64,000 nt of DNA. Origin: JBGTLA01 sp041744375 (lineage in GTDB: Bacteria > Actinomycetota > Acidimicrobiia > Spongiisociales > ZC4RG35). Position numbers and translations under genes: made by a program. Every line of letters begins with the position of its first letter. Positions within the stretch are counted from its first letter, which is position 1. Below are positions 30,953-39,787 of the stretch, piece by piece. The notes beneath the pieces were generated by a model. That model searched no databases and was not told the DNA's origin. It saw nothing but the letters and a program-made list of their open reading frames with translations. The DNA is taken from NCBI GenBank assembly GCA_041744375.1, contig JBGTLA010000095.1, positions 134,395-198,394 of the forward strand. Direction: 5' to 3'.

Positions 30953-31986
30953 GCGAGACCTCACCCCTAAACGACCACCACGTCGCTCTCGGGGCGAAGT
31001 TCGTCGACTTCGGTGGATGGGATATGCCCGTGCAGTACGAGTCGGTGCTGGCCGAGCATCGAGCAGTCAGAGAGTCGGTCGGCCTCTTCGACGTCTCCCA
31101 CCTGGGGCGTCTCTCCGTGAAAGGCCCTGGCAGCGCCGAGACCCTCGCCGCGCTCTTCAGCAACGATGCCCGCAAGTACGAACCAGGTCGCACCCACTAC
31201 ACCACCATGCTGACCCCCGAAGGAGGGATTCGCGACGACATCGTCATCTGGCGCTGGAACGACGACGAGTTCTGGGTCATGCCCAACGCCGGTAACGCTC
31301 CCGTCGTGGCGGAGGCGATTGCCGAGCGAGCACCCCAGGTGATGGTCGATGACATCCGACCGACCACGGTGCTGCTGGCGGTTCAGGGCCCCACCGCCTC
31401 CACGCTCCTGTCGGAGGTGCTGGGGGAGGCGCCCGTCCGGTTCCGGACGCTCGAAGTGGGCGGGATCAGGTCGGCAGGTACCGGGTACACGGGCGAGCGC
31501 GGAGGAGAACTGTGTGTGGAGGTCGGTGCGGCCGGCCGGCTCTTCGAAAGTCTCGTGGGAGCCGGGGCCCGACCGTGTGGCCTCGGTGCCCGTGACACCC
31601 TGCGGCTCGAGGCCGGCTTGGTCTTGTGGGGCGCAGACATCGACGTCACCACGACTCCGCTCGAAGCAGGTCTCGAATTTGCCGTCGACTGGGATCACGA
31701 CTTCGTCGGTCGAGCGGCCCTCGAAACACAGCGGTCGAGTGGGATCACGCGCCGTCTCACCGGGTTGGTTATGGATGGCCGGGGCATTCCCCGGTCCGGA
31801 CATGCGGTGAGATCGGGGGGATCGAAGGGAGTGGTCACTTCCGGCAACATCAGTCCCATTCTCGGAACCGGCATCGCCTTGGCGTACCTATCCCCCCCAG
31901 CCGCAGTGGGAACAGAAGTCGAGGTAGAGATCCGGGGAGCATGGACGCCGGCCACGGTGACGTCGCCGCCTTTCCATCGGCGGTGA
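30949..31986 (+). CDS. gcvT: Glycine cleavage system T protein (aminomethyltransferase)
   Basis: 345 aa. It releases ammonia from the aminomethyl group on H protein and makes methylene-tetrahydrofolate. Motifs: FVDFGGWDMPVQYESVLAEH at the N terminus, VGLFDVSHLGRLSVKGPG, DIVIWRWNDDEFWVMPNAGN, TGYTGERGGELCVE, and LGARDTLRLEAGLVLWGADI with the catalytic Asp region. The C-terminal barrel (ISPILGTGIALAYL) is present. It starts by ATGA overlap with the nuclease-like gene. Confidence 0.93.
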   Translation: MSETSPLNDHHVALGAKFVDFGGWDMPVQYESVLAEHRAVRESVGLFDVSHLGRLSVKGPGSAETLAALFSNDARKYEPGRTHYTTMLTPEGGIRDDIVIWRWNDDEFWVMPNAGNAPVVAEAIAERAPQVMVDDIRPTTVLLAVQGPTASTLLSEVLGEAPVRFRTLEVGGIRSAGTGYTGERGGELCVEVGAAGRLFESLVGAGARPCGLGARDTLRLEAGLVLWGADIDVTTTPLEAGLEFAVDWDHDFVGRAALETQRSSGITRRLTGLVMDGRGIPRSGHAVRSGGSKGVVTSGNISPILGTGIALAYLSPPAAVGTEVEVEIRGAWTPATVTSPPFHRR

Positions 31987-32061
31987 AATCCGGGGCGTTC
32001 TATTGCCGTGAAGGTATCGGGGTCGTCCACCGCGGCCGGTGTCGTTTCTAGAGTGATACAC

Positions 32062-32880
32062 ATGTCCATCACCAGCACGGCCACACCCCGCCCCCACTCA
32101 GTCGTCGGCTCCGAATTGGTCCGCCGGTGGGAGCCGCTCTCGGAGCCGGTGGCTGAGGTGGTCTTCGTGCACGGAATCGCCGAGCACAGCGGGCGCTACG
32201 AGAAACTGGGATCCCATTTGGCGGCAGAGGGCATGGCGATGACGGCTCCCGACCTCGTCGGGTTCGGCGTGACGGGCGGCCGGAGAGGCCATGTAGACGA
32301 CTGGGTGCTTTTCTTGGACCAGGTCGAGGGCCATGTCACCGAGGCCGCGGCCACCGGCCGGCCCGTGGTCTTGATGGGCCAATCCATGGGTGGGCTCATC
32401 AGTCTCGAATATGCGTTGGCGGAGAGGCCCCGACCCGACCTGCTCGTGCTGATGGCCCCTGCCCTGGCCGGCGGCAAGCCCTGGCAACGACTGCTGGCCC
32501 CGACAATGGCCCGGCTCGCCGGGTCGCTCAGGCTGCCCAACGTGCTGGAGGGAGAGCAGTTGTCGCGCGATCCGGCGGTAGGCGAAGCGTATTTCAGCGA
32601 TCCGCTGGTGGTTACCAAGTCGTCGTGTCGGCTTGGCCACGAGTTCTTCGTCGCCATGAATCGAACCAGGGTCGTCATCGACCGCCTCGATGTTCCCACC
32701 CTGGTGCTCCACGGGGGCCTGGACACCATCGTGGCGCCGACGGCGACCGTCGACTTGGCAGCGCACCCGCAGGTGGAGCGGCGTCTGTATCCCCCGCTTC
32801 GCCACGAAGTGCTCAACGAACCTGAGGGCCCCGAGGTGATGGCCGAAATCTCTGCTTGGATCCGAGCGCGCATCACCTGA
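32062..32880 (+). CDS. Alpha/beta hydrolase, monoacylglycerol-lipase type
   Basis: 272 aa from ATG 32062. Serine-hydrolase motifs: oxyanion loop FVHGIAEHSGRYEKL, nucleophile GQSMGG (near residue 110), acid HGGLDTIVAPTATV and His in LRHEVLNEPEG. The serine aminopeptidase S33/hydrolase_4 layout is typical of monoacylglycerol lipases, which release fatty acids from monoglycerides. No signal peptide. It stands alone after gcvT. Confidence 0.85.
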   Translation: MSITSTATPRPHSVVGSELVRRWEPLSEPVAEVVFVHGIAEHSGRYEKLGSHLAAEGMAMTAPDLVGFGVTGGRRGHVDDWVLFLDQVEGHVTEAAATGRPVVLMGQSMGGLISLEYALAERPRPDLLVLMAPALAGGKPWQRLLAPTMARLAGSLRLPNVLEGEQLSRDPAVGEAYFSDPLVVTKSSCRLGHEFFVAMNRTRVVIDRLDVPTLVLHGGLDTIVAPTATVDLAAHPQVERRLYPPLRHEVLNEPEGPEVMAEISAWIRARIT

Positions 32881-32902
32881 AGCGCGATCGCCCGGATGAC
32901 GC

Positions 32903-33538
32903 TCAGGCCAAGTCGACCACGAGTGCTCGGTGATCTGATCCGGCTACCCGTTCCACGCGAGTGTCTTTGACTTCGACACCCGCCACGAGAACATGGTCTA
33001 TCCGCAGCATGGCCGGAAGCCACGGTTGATACCCCCACGTGCGGCCGGGTCGTGTGCGTACACGGCGAGCCCAGGCGGCGACGCCGTCGACGAGGGTGCC
33101 ATCCGTCAGCTGCCGGTAGGCCGGCCACAGGGGGGTGGCGTTGAAGTCGCCCACCACGACCGTCCGCGCCACGCCGTCGAGATGCGCGGTGAGCGCCTCG
33201 ACCTGAGCGCGGCGGGCGGCGAAGGGAGGAGGGAACCCCACGGGATTGGCCAGGTGGACACTCCAGATCGTGATGTCGCCAGACTTTCCCACCATGGCGT
33301 CGCGATGGGGGAGGGGCACTCGGGTCACATCCATCGGAGAAAACGACGCCAAGCCGAGGCCGCTGTGATCGATGGCGGGATCGAGGCGCCCCTCGGGCAG
33401 CCGGGCCGCGATGACCTCGGCGGCATTCGGCGCCATCTCCTGGGTCGCCATCACATCGGGCCGGACGCGTTCGACCAATTCGGCCAGGAGGCGAGGATCG
33501 GCTCGGCCGTTGTACAGATTGGCGGTGAGGAGACGCAT
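32903..33538 (-). CDS. Endonuclease/exonuclease/phosphatase-family protein
   Basis: 211 aa from ATG 33538. Motifs of the EEP fold: LLTANLYNGRAD, RPDVMATQEMAPNAAE (metal Glu), DITIWSVHLANP, VVVGDFNATPLWPAYR and the C-terminal RIDHVLVAGVE ... GSDHRALVVDL with the catalytic Asp-His. Substrates of the family range from DNA to inositol phosphates; none can be chosen. It is divergent from algH, with 32 bp between the start codons. Confidence 0.82.
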   Translation of the reverse strand: MRLLTANLYNGRADPRLLAELVERVRPDVMATQEMAPNAAEVIAARLPEGRLDPAIDHSGLGLASFSPMDVTRVPLPHRDAMVGKSGDITIWSVHLANPVGFPPPFAARRAQVEALTAHLDGVARTVVVGDFNATPLWPAYRQLTDGTLVDGVAAWARRVRTRPGRTWGYQPWLPAMLRIDHVLVAGVEVKDTRVERVAGSDHRALVVDLA

Positions 33539-33570
33539 CCGAAGGCTGCATGGTATGGCAGGATTGGCCG

Positions 33571-34071
33571 ATGACGTGCAGCGGCCGTCTCTTGGTGGCG
33601 ACACCACTCATCACGGATCCGAACTTCGCCCACACCGTGGTCTACATCTACGCCCATGACGAGGGCGAGGGAGCAGCGGGGGTGGTGCTCAATCGACCCA
33701 CCGACGAAGTAACAGTCGAGTATCTCCCCGGGTGGCGGTCGGTGTTGGCGGCACCACCCACCGTGTTCTGGGGAGGGCCGGTGGCTCAGGACAGCGGCGT
33801 GGTCGTCATGGTCCGCGACGGCTCGATCGAATTGGTCGGCGACCCAGAGCCTCCACCCGACGGTCGGGCTCGACTGTTCGTTGGTCAGGCTGGGTGGGGC
33901 CCGGCTCAACTCGAAGCCGAGCTGGCCGAAGGCGCATGGCTCGTGGTCGATGCCCAACCCGACGACGTCTTGTCACCGTTCCCTTCGGAGCTCTGGTCCC
34001 GGATCCTTCGGCGTCAGGGTGGGCGCTTCGCCATGTGGGCCACCCATCCCCTCGACCCTTCCGCCAACTGA
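33571..34071 (+). CDS. algH: YqgE/AlgH-family protein
   Basis: 166 aa from ATG 33571 (ATG 33550 is an alternative). Family pattern: GRLLVATPLITDPNFAHTVV at the N terminus, GAAGVVLNRPTDE, VFWGGPVAQDSGVVVM, LFVGQAGWGPAQLEAEL and the closing W-rich QPDDVLSPFPSELWSRIL. The biochemical role of AlgH proteins is unresolved. The stop codon coincides with the left end of a 112-bp inverted-repeat-flanked segment. Confidence 0.88.
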   Translation: MTCSGRLLVATPLITDPNFAHTVVYIYAHDEGEGAAGVVLNRPTDEVTVEYLPGWRSVLAAPPTVFWGGPVAQDSGVVVMVRDGSIELVGDPEPPPDGRARLFVGQAGWGPAQLEAELAEGAWLVVDAQPDDVLSPFPSELWSRILRRQGGRFAMWATHPLDPSAN

Positions 34072-34182
34072 GAGGACAAACTTCTTGAACAAGTTTGCTG
34101 CAGCCATCGACGACAGTTCTCCTCTCAGGCCACGTCGACGCACCGACGGCCGGGCTTCCGCTCTTGTTGAACAACGTCCTCT
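34071..34182. repeat. 112-bp segment with imperfect terminal inverted repeats
   Basis: AGAGGAC at 34071-34077 and GTCCTCT at 34176-34182 are perfect inverses, and inside them TTGAACAAG and CTTGTTGAA form a second inverted pair with a small offset. It fills most of the algH-rnhB gap. Size and position just after a stop codon recall the 103-bp element, but the sequences do not match and only one copy is seen here. Confidence 0.35.
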
Positions 34183-34194
34183 AGGCTGACCCCG

Positions 34195-34893
34195 ATGTCG
34201 GTACCCAGACTTCGGTCCGCGCTGCGGGCTCACCCGCCCGGACTCGAAGTCGAGCACTTCGCATGGTCGGCCGGTGCCGATGTCGTGGTCGGGGTTGACG
34301 AGGTGGGGCGGGGAGCCTGGGCAGGGCCGTTGTCGGTGGGGGCGGCCGTTGTCCCGACCGACCGCAGGATCTACAAGGTCCGCGACTCGAAGCTTCTCAC
34401 CGAGAGCGAACGTGAGGCCCTATTCGACCGTGTCGCCGGGTGGTGCCGGGCGTGGTCGGTGGGCCACGCCACCCACCTCGAATGCGACGAGCTGGGGATG
34501 TCAGAAGCGCAACGGTTGGCCGCTCGGCGGGCCATCGACGGCCTCGGACTGGCTCCAGACCGCGTTCTGGTCGACGGCAACTGGGACTTCGTCGGCGGTG
34601 CCCAAAGGATTGTCGGCGGCGACCGAACATCGCTGTCGATCGCGGCGGCATCCATCTTGGCCAAGGTCACGCGAGATCGCCTCATGCGGGAGCTCGCTCC
34701 CGAGTTTCCCCCCTACAACTTCGAGGGGAACAAAGGGTATCCCTGCCCAAACCACAAAGCAGCCCTGCAGGGCTGGGGACCCAGCGCCGTGCACCGTCAG
34801 AGTTGGGTCTTCATGGATCATCTGATGTGGAATGGCCTCACCCGACATCGGCGTCTGGGTGAGCAGCTCGAGCTGGGATTCGGCGCAACCTGA
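34195..34893 (+). CDS. rnhB: Ribonuclease HII
   Basis: 232 aa. Removes ribonucleotides from DNA and RNA primers. The catalytic acids are in VVGVDEVGRGAWAGPL (Asp-Glu, near residue 34), VLVDGNWDF and the SLSIAAASILAKVTRDRLM region; the C terminus has FEGNKGYPCPNHKAAL. ATG 34195 begins the usual short N-terminal extension. It follows algH by 123 bp and is not obviously in an operon. Confidence 0.94.
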   Translation: MSVPRLRSALRAHPPGLEVEHFAWSAGADVVVGVDEVGRGAWAGPLSVGAAVVPTDRRIYKVRDSKLLTESEREALFDRVAGWCRAWSVGHATHLECDELGMSEAQRLAARRAIDGLGLAPDRVLVDGNWDFVGGAQRIVGGDRTSLSIAAASILAKVTRDRLMRELAPEFPPYNFEGNKGYPCPNHKAALQGWGPSAVHRQSWVFMDHLMWNGLTRHRRLGEQLELGFGAT

Positions 34894-35010
34894 CTCGCCC
34901 TGGCTTGGTTGGAGGCGTGGCGCCTTTCGGGGAGGGACCGATCCAGCGGTGTGTGTCGGCCGAGCCACACGGCAACCCGGTTGGCCGTCCCCGGCTGCCC
35001 AGCACCAGGG

Positions 35011-35739
35011 TCATCGGGTCAGCTCGTCGAGATAAAGCGGCAGCATCTGGCGCCAGGTGGCCCAGTCGTGGGCATGGTCGGGTCCCCAATCGTCGACCCG
35101 ATTGGGGACACCCCGCGAGCCGACTAGTCCGGCGGCATGCCAGCTCTCGCCGGGGTTCTCCCACGCCCCCGAGCCGTGGGCGAAGATCACGAAGCGCCGG
35201 CGAAGCATCTCGATGTGGGGGCCCTCGGGAAGTCCGGGGAGATAGTGGAGGGGAGAGGACCAGTAGAAGTCGTCCCACCACGTGCCTTCGAGCCAGCGGC
35301 TGAGATCATACGTTCCCGACATGCAGACGGCGGCCCGGAAGACGTCGGGGTGTCGGCACGTCACCGCCAGGGCATTGAACGCTCCGATCGATGGCCCGGC
35401 GGCGATGATCTCGATGTCGTCTGAGTGGCAGTCGGCGCGCACGGCCGCAACCACCTCGTTACGAACCACCGCGTCGAATTGGTTCTGGACCCAAGATGCA
35501 TGACCAGGAGGGGCGCCCCTCAACCATGCTCGCCCGTTGAGCGAGTCGACGGAGTACACCTTGATCCTCCCGGCCGCCAGCAACGGTTGCAGGGCATCGA
35601 CGAGACGGAACCGCTCGATCTCTTCGGAGTCGCCCCCCGCGGTGGGAAAGACCAGAACAGGCACCCCGGTGGCACCCCAGCGCGTCAGGCTCAGGGATTC
35701 ACCGAGCCGGTCCGAGTGCCACCACTCCCGAGCTTTCAT
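35011..35739 (-). CDS. Esterase of the esterase D/PHB-depolymerase-like family
   Basis: 242 aa from ATG 35739. Serine hydrolase with nucleophile in IAAGPSIGAFNALAV (GPSIG, near residue 115), an N-terminal WGATGVPVLVFPTAGGDSEE oxyanion strand and a His-rich end (DWGPDHAHDWATWRQMLPL). It is the last gene of a three-gene operon: a second esterase, an ATP-grasp enzyme, then this gene by ATGA overlap. The substrate is unknown; a joint pathway for an ester- and amide-containing product is inferred from the coupling. Confidence 0.8.
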   Translation of the reverse strand: MKAREWWHSDRLGESLSLTRWGATGVPVLVFPTAGGDSEEIERFRLVDALQPLLAAGRIKVYSVDSLNGRAWLRGAPPGHASWVQNQFDAVVRNEVVAAVRADCHSDDIEIIAAGPSIGAFNALAVTCRHPDVFRAAVCMSGTYDLSRWLEGTWWDDFYWSSPLHYLPGLPEGPHIEMLRRRFVIFAHGSGAWENPGESWHAAGLVGSRGVPNRVDDWGPDHAHDWATWRQMLPLYLDELTR

Positions 35740-36998
35740 GCCGATGCGAGGCCGTCGATCCGATCCCTCTCCGTCTTGCGCCAGAACTCCAAGAGCCCCC
35801 AGAAGTGATCGGTGAACCGGTCGACCTCGTGGGGGGGAAAGAGCATCTCCACCTTTCTTCGCACGGTCTCCTTGGCGCGGGCAGTACCGAAATACTCCCA
35901 AGCCACCTCATCGAGGTGGGTCAGGTTCTGGGCGCAGAAGTCTTCGAATCGATCGGTTTCATACACTACGGACGCAATCTGAGCGTAAGCCGAGAGCTTG
36001 TCGCGGTAGGGCATGGCGGAATCGGCGATCGCGAAGAACGGAGTCCAGTCGGGATGATGCCTCATCCGGCGTCTGGTCGCCGCGCAGTAGAGCGACCAAC
36101 GTATCTTTGCCTTCACCAGCCACGGTAAGTGGTAGTGGAGGCTCGTCACCTGGGAGTCGGGGCAAGCGTTGGCGAAATCGATGGGATGGAAGACGCCGTT
36201 CGAACGAAGAGCCTCGACAGAATTGAAGTCCCAATTGAAGAACGTGTTGATCGTCATCGCCAGGTCGGTGAGGAGCTGCCAGTCGTCGGCGTCGAGGAAG
36301 TCGAAGTCCACCAGGTATCGCTCGTGGAGCGGAGCGGCGGGGTCGTAGTGGATCATGTGCACCTGGGGACCCACCGCCAGCACCCGGACGAAGAGGTCAT
36401 AGGGTTCGATCGCCGCCTGCAGGTGCATCACCTGGCGCCCGCTTCCCTCGTAGGCCCGACGCAGGGCCTCCACCGAATCGACGCGCGACACCCCCCGCCA
36501 AGCCCCGCCGTCGAACGGCTTCAGGTAAGCCGGCAGTCCTACCCGATCGGCGACGTCGGAGAGGTCGAAATGTCGGGCATACGATTCGAGGGTCCTTCGC
36601 AAGTCCGGCTGGTCTTCGTACTCCTTGGGGGGAAGCAGAATCGTTTTCGGGACCGGCAAGCCCAGCCGGAGCATGGCGGAGTAGGACGTGTGCTTTTCCA
36701 TCGCCTGGAGGGTGAAGGGGTTGTTGAGGACGTAGAGGTCGTCGTGGACGACGGCCTTCTTGATCCACTCACGCGAAGTGTGATACCAGTGGGTGAGCCG
36801 ATCCAGCAACACGTCGTAGCGCACGGGCTGGGCGAGGTCGAACGGCTCGATCGTAACCCGCTCCACCCGGAAGTCGATCGTCTCTCCGCCTATCCGAACC
36901 TTGGGATCGAGTCGAGAGAGGATGTCTTCGTAGAAGATCGGCCAGCACAGGTCGGCACCCAGGCTGAGACCGATGAGTCGGGTGGATTCGGGGCTCAT
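35736..36998 (-). CDS. ATP-grasp domain protein
   Basis: 420 aa. ATP-grasp features: VLNNPFTLQAMEKHTSYSAM, LRLGLPVPKTILLPPKEY, the nucleotide-binding LPAYLKPFDGGAWRGVSRV (Lys/Gly loop near residue 165), EPYDLFVRVLAVG, FDFLDADDWQ and a late FHPIDFANACPDSQ acid motif. Such enzymes join a carboxylate to an amine through an acyl phosphate. The N terminus (RLIGLSLGADLCWP) resembles RimK-like preATP domains. Neighbours are two esterases in one operon, starting 9 bp downstream of the first. Confidence 0.8.
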   Translation of the reverse strand: MSPESTRLIGLSLGADLCWPIFYEDILSRLDPKVRIGGETIDFRVERVTIEPFDLAQPVRYDVLLDRLTHWYHTSREWIKKAVVHDDLYVLNNPFTLQAMEKHTSYSAMLRLGLPVPKTILLPPKEYEDQPDLRRTLESYARHFDLSDVADRVGLPAYLKPFDGGAWRGVSRVDSVEALRRAYEGSGRQVMHLQAAIEPYDLFVRVLAVGPQVHMIHYDPAAPLHERYLVDFDFLDADDWQLLTDLAMTINTFFNWDFNSVEALRSNGVFHPIDFANACPDSQVTSLHYHLPWLVKAKIRWSLYCAATRRRMRHHPDWTPFFAIADSAMPYRDKLSAYAQIASVVYETDRFEDFCAQNLTHLDEVAWEYFGTARAKETVRRKVEMLFPPHEVDRFTDHFWGLLEFWRKTERDRIDGLASA

Positions 36999-37007
36999 CT
37001 CGTGAGC

Positions 37008-38111
37008 CTACCGAAGCGAGTGGATGAGGGCCGGGCCCAGGCGATCACGCCACGACAGCCACTGGTGCCCTTCCCAGACTTCTTCGTAGCGGACATCCAG
37101 ACCCCCGGCACGTAGCCGGGGAACGAGTGCTCGATTGAGGTCTACGAGACTCTCGTACCGACCCGCCGACACGTAGGTGGACACGCCCGCCAGCCGTCGG
37201 GCGTCGTCGATCCGGCCGACGAGATCGACGATCGTTCCGAAGATTTCTTCTGGCCGGGTGTCGTCGATTCGATTGGCGAAGGATCCCGAGAGCAGCCCCA
37301 GGCCAGAGAACAGGTTGGGATGCTGCCAGGCAGTCGCCAGCGCGGCGGCGGCGCCGAGACTGGACCCGATGAGTACCGTACGGGTGGCGTCCACGTTCAT
37401 TCGCTGGGCGACATGGGGGAGCAGCTCGTTCACGATGTGAGTGCCGTGGCCGGGGTGGTTGGAGTATTCGCTGAGCCTCCTCCGTGGGTGATGGAGGAGG
37501 GCGATAGCTGGGGGTATGGCTCCTGAATGGATGAGGTTGTCCAACACCGTGGTCAGGCCGGAGTGTTCCACGAAGTCGGGACCGTCGTGGACGATCACCA
37601 GTGGATAGGAATGGCCCGGATCGTGGCCGGCGGGGAGGTAGATCGAGTGGTGGCGACGTTCCCCCCATGCTTCTGATTTCACGCGAATCTCCACGAGGCG
37701 CCCCTGAGTGGATTCGGGTCGTGGGTGTGCCCACTGCGGCGAGCGGTAGCCGGGGCCGGTGGCGAGGGAGTTCGTTCCAAAGGGGTTGGTCGTCTTTCGC
37801 GGGTTCAGCGGATCCAGGATCTCGATGCTGCGGCCGTGGCGATGAACGGCCAACCGGTACTCGATCATGGCCGAGGCCGGAATGCTGACTGGTTTGACCC
37901 AAACGTCCGAGCCGGCGAGCCGGCTGAACTCGGGAGGTTGAGGGAACCCCGGCATCCAGGTGAGGAGGTCGACACCATCGGCCCGACCGCGCCACACGAA
38001 CAGGGTTCTTCCCCCTTCGAGATGGACCGGGGTGACGAGCTTGCCGTCGGCGAGCGACCGCTCGAGGTAGAAGGCGCCGGCGACGAGGCCGAGGTCGGAG
38101 ACGTGATTCAC
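37008..38111 (-). CDS. Enterochelin-esterase-like alpha/beta hydrolase
   Basis: 367 aa. The N-terminal 130 residues resemble the beta-sandwich domain of Fes-type esterases (GRTLFVWRGRADGVDLLTW, ASAMIEYRLAV). The C-terminal esterase D domain has YPLVIVHDGPDFVEHSG, nucleophile VLIGSSLGAAAALATAW (GSSLG, near residue 255) and a His in WEGHQWLSWRDRL. Fes-like enzymes open ferric-siderophore or other esters. No siderophore genes are visible, so the substrate is open. It is the first gene of the operon and divergent from aconitase X with 33 bp between starts. Confidence 0.8.
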   Translation of the reverse strand: MNHVSDLGLVAGAFYLERSLADGKLVTPVHLEGGRTLFVWRGRADGVDLLTWMPGFPQPPEFSRLAGSDVWVKPVSIPASAMIEYRLAVHRHGRSIEILDPLNPRKTTNPFGTNSLATGPGYRSPQWAHPRPESTQGRLVEIRVKSEAWGERRHHSIYLPAGHDPGHSYPLVIVHDGPDFVEHSGLTTVLDNLIHSGAIPPAIALLHHPRRRLSEYSNHPGHGTHIVNELLPHVAQRMNVDATRTVLIGSSLGAAAALATAWQHPNLFSGLGLLSGSFANRIDDTRPEEIFGTIVDLVGRIDDARRLAGVSTYVSAGRYESLVDLNRALVPRLRAGGLDVRYEEVWEGHQWLSWRDRLGPALIHSLR

Positions 38112-38144
38112 GACTTTGAGGGTATCTCAAGCACAATCAGGCCG

Positions 38145-39380
38145 ATGCCTGTGAAATTGACTGAACGTGACCGAGAGTTGTTGGACGGCGTCGAGGGCGA
38201 GGGCACGGCCCTCGCCATGCGTATCATCGTCGGAACGGCCGAGGCGATGGGTGCAGACGCCTTGCTCGATATCGTCTCGGCCCATGTCGACGGCTGTCTC
38301 CATCACGGCGTCGTGAGTCTCGACTTCGCCCAGCGGCTTCTCGACGGTGGGGCGCAAGCTGTGGTTCCCACCACACTCAATGTCGGTTCGGTCGATCTGC
38401 TCCATCCCGAGCTTTTTAGGGGAACCAAGGAGTCGGCCAGGGCTGGGGCCGAAGTGATGCACGCCTACGAGCAGTTGGGCTGTCGACCCACCTTCACCTG
38501 TGCCCCCTATCAGCTGGAGCAGCGTCCCGGCCGTGGTGATCAGATTGCATGGGCGGAGTCGAATGCAATCGTGTTCGCCAACTCGGTGTTGGGCGCTCGC
38601 ACGGAGCGTTATGGAGACTTCACCGACATTTGTGCTGCGGTGACGGGGCGGGCACCGGCGGTTGGCCTCCACCTGGATGCGGGGCGACAGGCCCACCTCA
38701 TCGTCCGTCTCGAACTCCCCGACGAACTACTCGATGAAGACGCCGCCTATCCGGCGTTGGGCCATCTCCTCGGAGCAGTGGCCGGCTCGACGGTGGCTGC
38801 CATCGTCGGCCTACCTGCTGCGACTACGGAGGATCGCCTCAAGGCCCTGGGAGCGGCCGCGGCTTCGTCTGGTCCGGTGGGAATGTTCCACGCCGTGGGA
38901 GTGACACCCGAGGCCCCCGACCTGGCATCGGCGCTGGCCGCAGGAGGCGTCCGAGAAGTCACTGTCGACGAGTCGCGTCTGCGCGGGGCGGCGCGCCAAC
39001 TGTCCACCGTGCCCGGCGGGCGGGTCGATGCCGTGTGCCTGGGGACCCCCCACTATTCGGCGGTTGAGCTGCGGCGTCTGGCAGCACTGCTGGCCGCCAA
39101 GACCTGTCGGATTCCACTTTTCGTCAACACCGGACGAGAGACCCTGGCGACCCTCGAGTCGCCGACCCGCGCCGGGCTCGAAACGGCCGGTGTGACGATG
39201 GTTGTCGACACCTGCACCTATATAACCCCGATCCTCCATCCGACGCTGAAGACCGTCATGACGGACTCCGCCAAATGGGCTTACTACGCACCCGCCAACC
39301 TAGGCGTAGACGTGGTCTATGGGTCAATGGAGGCATGTGTCGCCGCCGCGACCGGAGAGGGGGAGGGAGAACCTTGGTGA
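38145..39380 (+). CDS. Aconitase X, catalytic (large) subunit
   Basis: 411 aa. DUF521/aconitase X pattern: VKLTERDRELLDGVEGEGTA, AMRIIVGTAEAMGADALLDI, YEQLGCRPTFTCAPYQL, WAESNAIVFANSVLGARTER with conserved active-site residues, and FVNTGRETLATLE plus a late DTCTYITPIL cluster for the iron-sulfur centre. Known members are cis-3-hydroxy-L-proline dehydratase (bacteria) and phosphomevalonate dehydratase (archaea). With the non-mevalonate gene ispH in this genome, a hydroxyproline-type substrate is more likely. The small subunit overlaps by GTGA. Confidence 0.88.
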   Translation: MPVKLTERDRELLDGVEGEGTALAMRIIVGTAEAMGADALLDIVSAHVDGCLHHGVVSLDFAQRLLDGGAQAVVPTTLNVGSVDLLHPELFRGTKESARAGAEVMHAYEQLGCRPTFTCAPYQLEQRPGRGDQIAWAESNAIVFANSVLGARTERYGDFTDICAAVTGRAPAVGLHLDAGRQAHLIVRLELPDELLDEDAAYPALGHLLGAVAGSTVAAIVGLPAATTEDRLKALGAAAASSGPVGMFHAVGVTPEAPDLASALAAGGVREVTVDESRLRGAARQLSTVPGGRVDAVCLGTPHYSAVELRRLAALLAAKTCRIPLFVNTGRETLATLESPTRAGLETAGVTMVVDTCTYITPILHPTLKTVMTDSAKWAYYAPANLGVDVVYGSMEACVAAATGEGEGEPW

Positions 39381-39787
39381 GAGTGTCCGGCCGGCTCCTC
39401 TCGCCGGGAGAAGGGAGCGGAGAGACGCTTCATCTCTCGGCTCCGGTGTCGTTCTGGGGAGGGGTCGACCCCCACGACTCCAGGATCATCGAACGCCGCC
39501 ATCCCCAATTCGGGGTTCTCATCCGGGGGCGCGTGGTGGTGATGGAGGGAGGGAAGGGTTCGTCGTCGGGATCGTCGGTGTTGGCCGAGATGGTCAGAAT
39601 GGGGACCGCTCCGGCCGGAATCGTGGTGAGCCGCGCCGATCCGATCCTGGCGGTCGGGGCGCTGGTGGCCGCCGAGCTGTACGGCCACCGCCTGCCCGTC
39701 GTCCTCGTGACCGAAGGCGATCTCGACGCCCTGACGAGTGTCCGTCACGTACACATCACCGATGGCGGGGTGGTGGCAGGTGGGTGA
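39377..39787 (+). CDS. Aconitase X, swivel (small) subunit, DUF126
   Basis: 136 aa from GTG 39377. Swivel-domain features: SFWGGVDPHDSRIIERRHPQ, then VVVMEGGKGSSSGSSVLAEM, the phosphate-binding GKGSSSGSS loop, and PAGIVVSRADPILAVGALVA. It completes the active site of the large subunit. Many bacteria have the two parts fused; here they are separate but translationally coupled. A histidine kinase frame follows immediately. Confidence 0.88.
   Translation: MRVSGRLLSPGEGSGETLHLSAPVSFWGGVDPHDSRIIERRHPQFGVLIRGRVVVMEGGKGSSSGSSVLAEMVRMGTAPAGIVVSRADPILAVGALVAAELYGHRLPVVLVTEGDLDALTSVRHVHITDGGVVAGG

Noticed and set aside
32196..33635. 479-aa minus-strand open frame
   Set aside because: Spans the antisense of the alpha/beta hydrolase and another frame of the EEP gene; Arg/Ser-rich with no recognisable domain.
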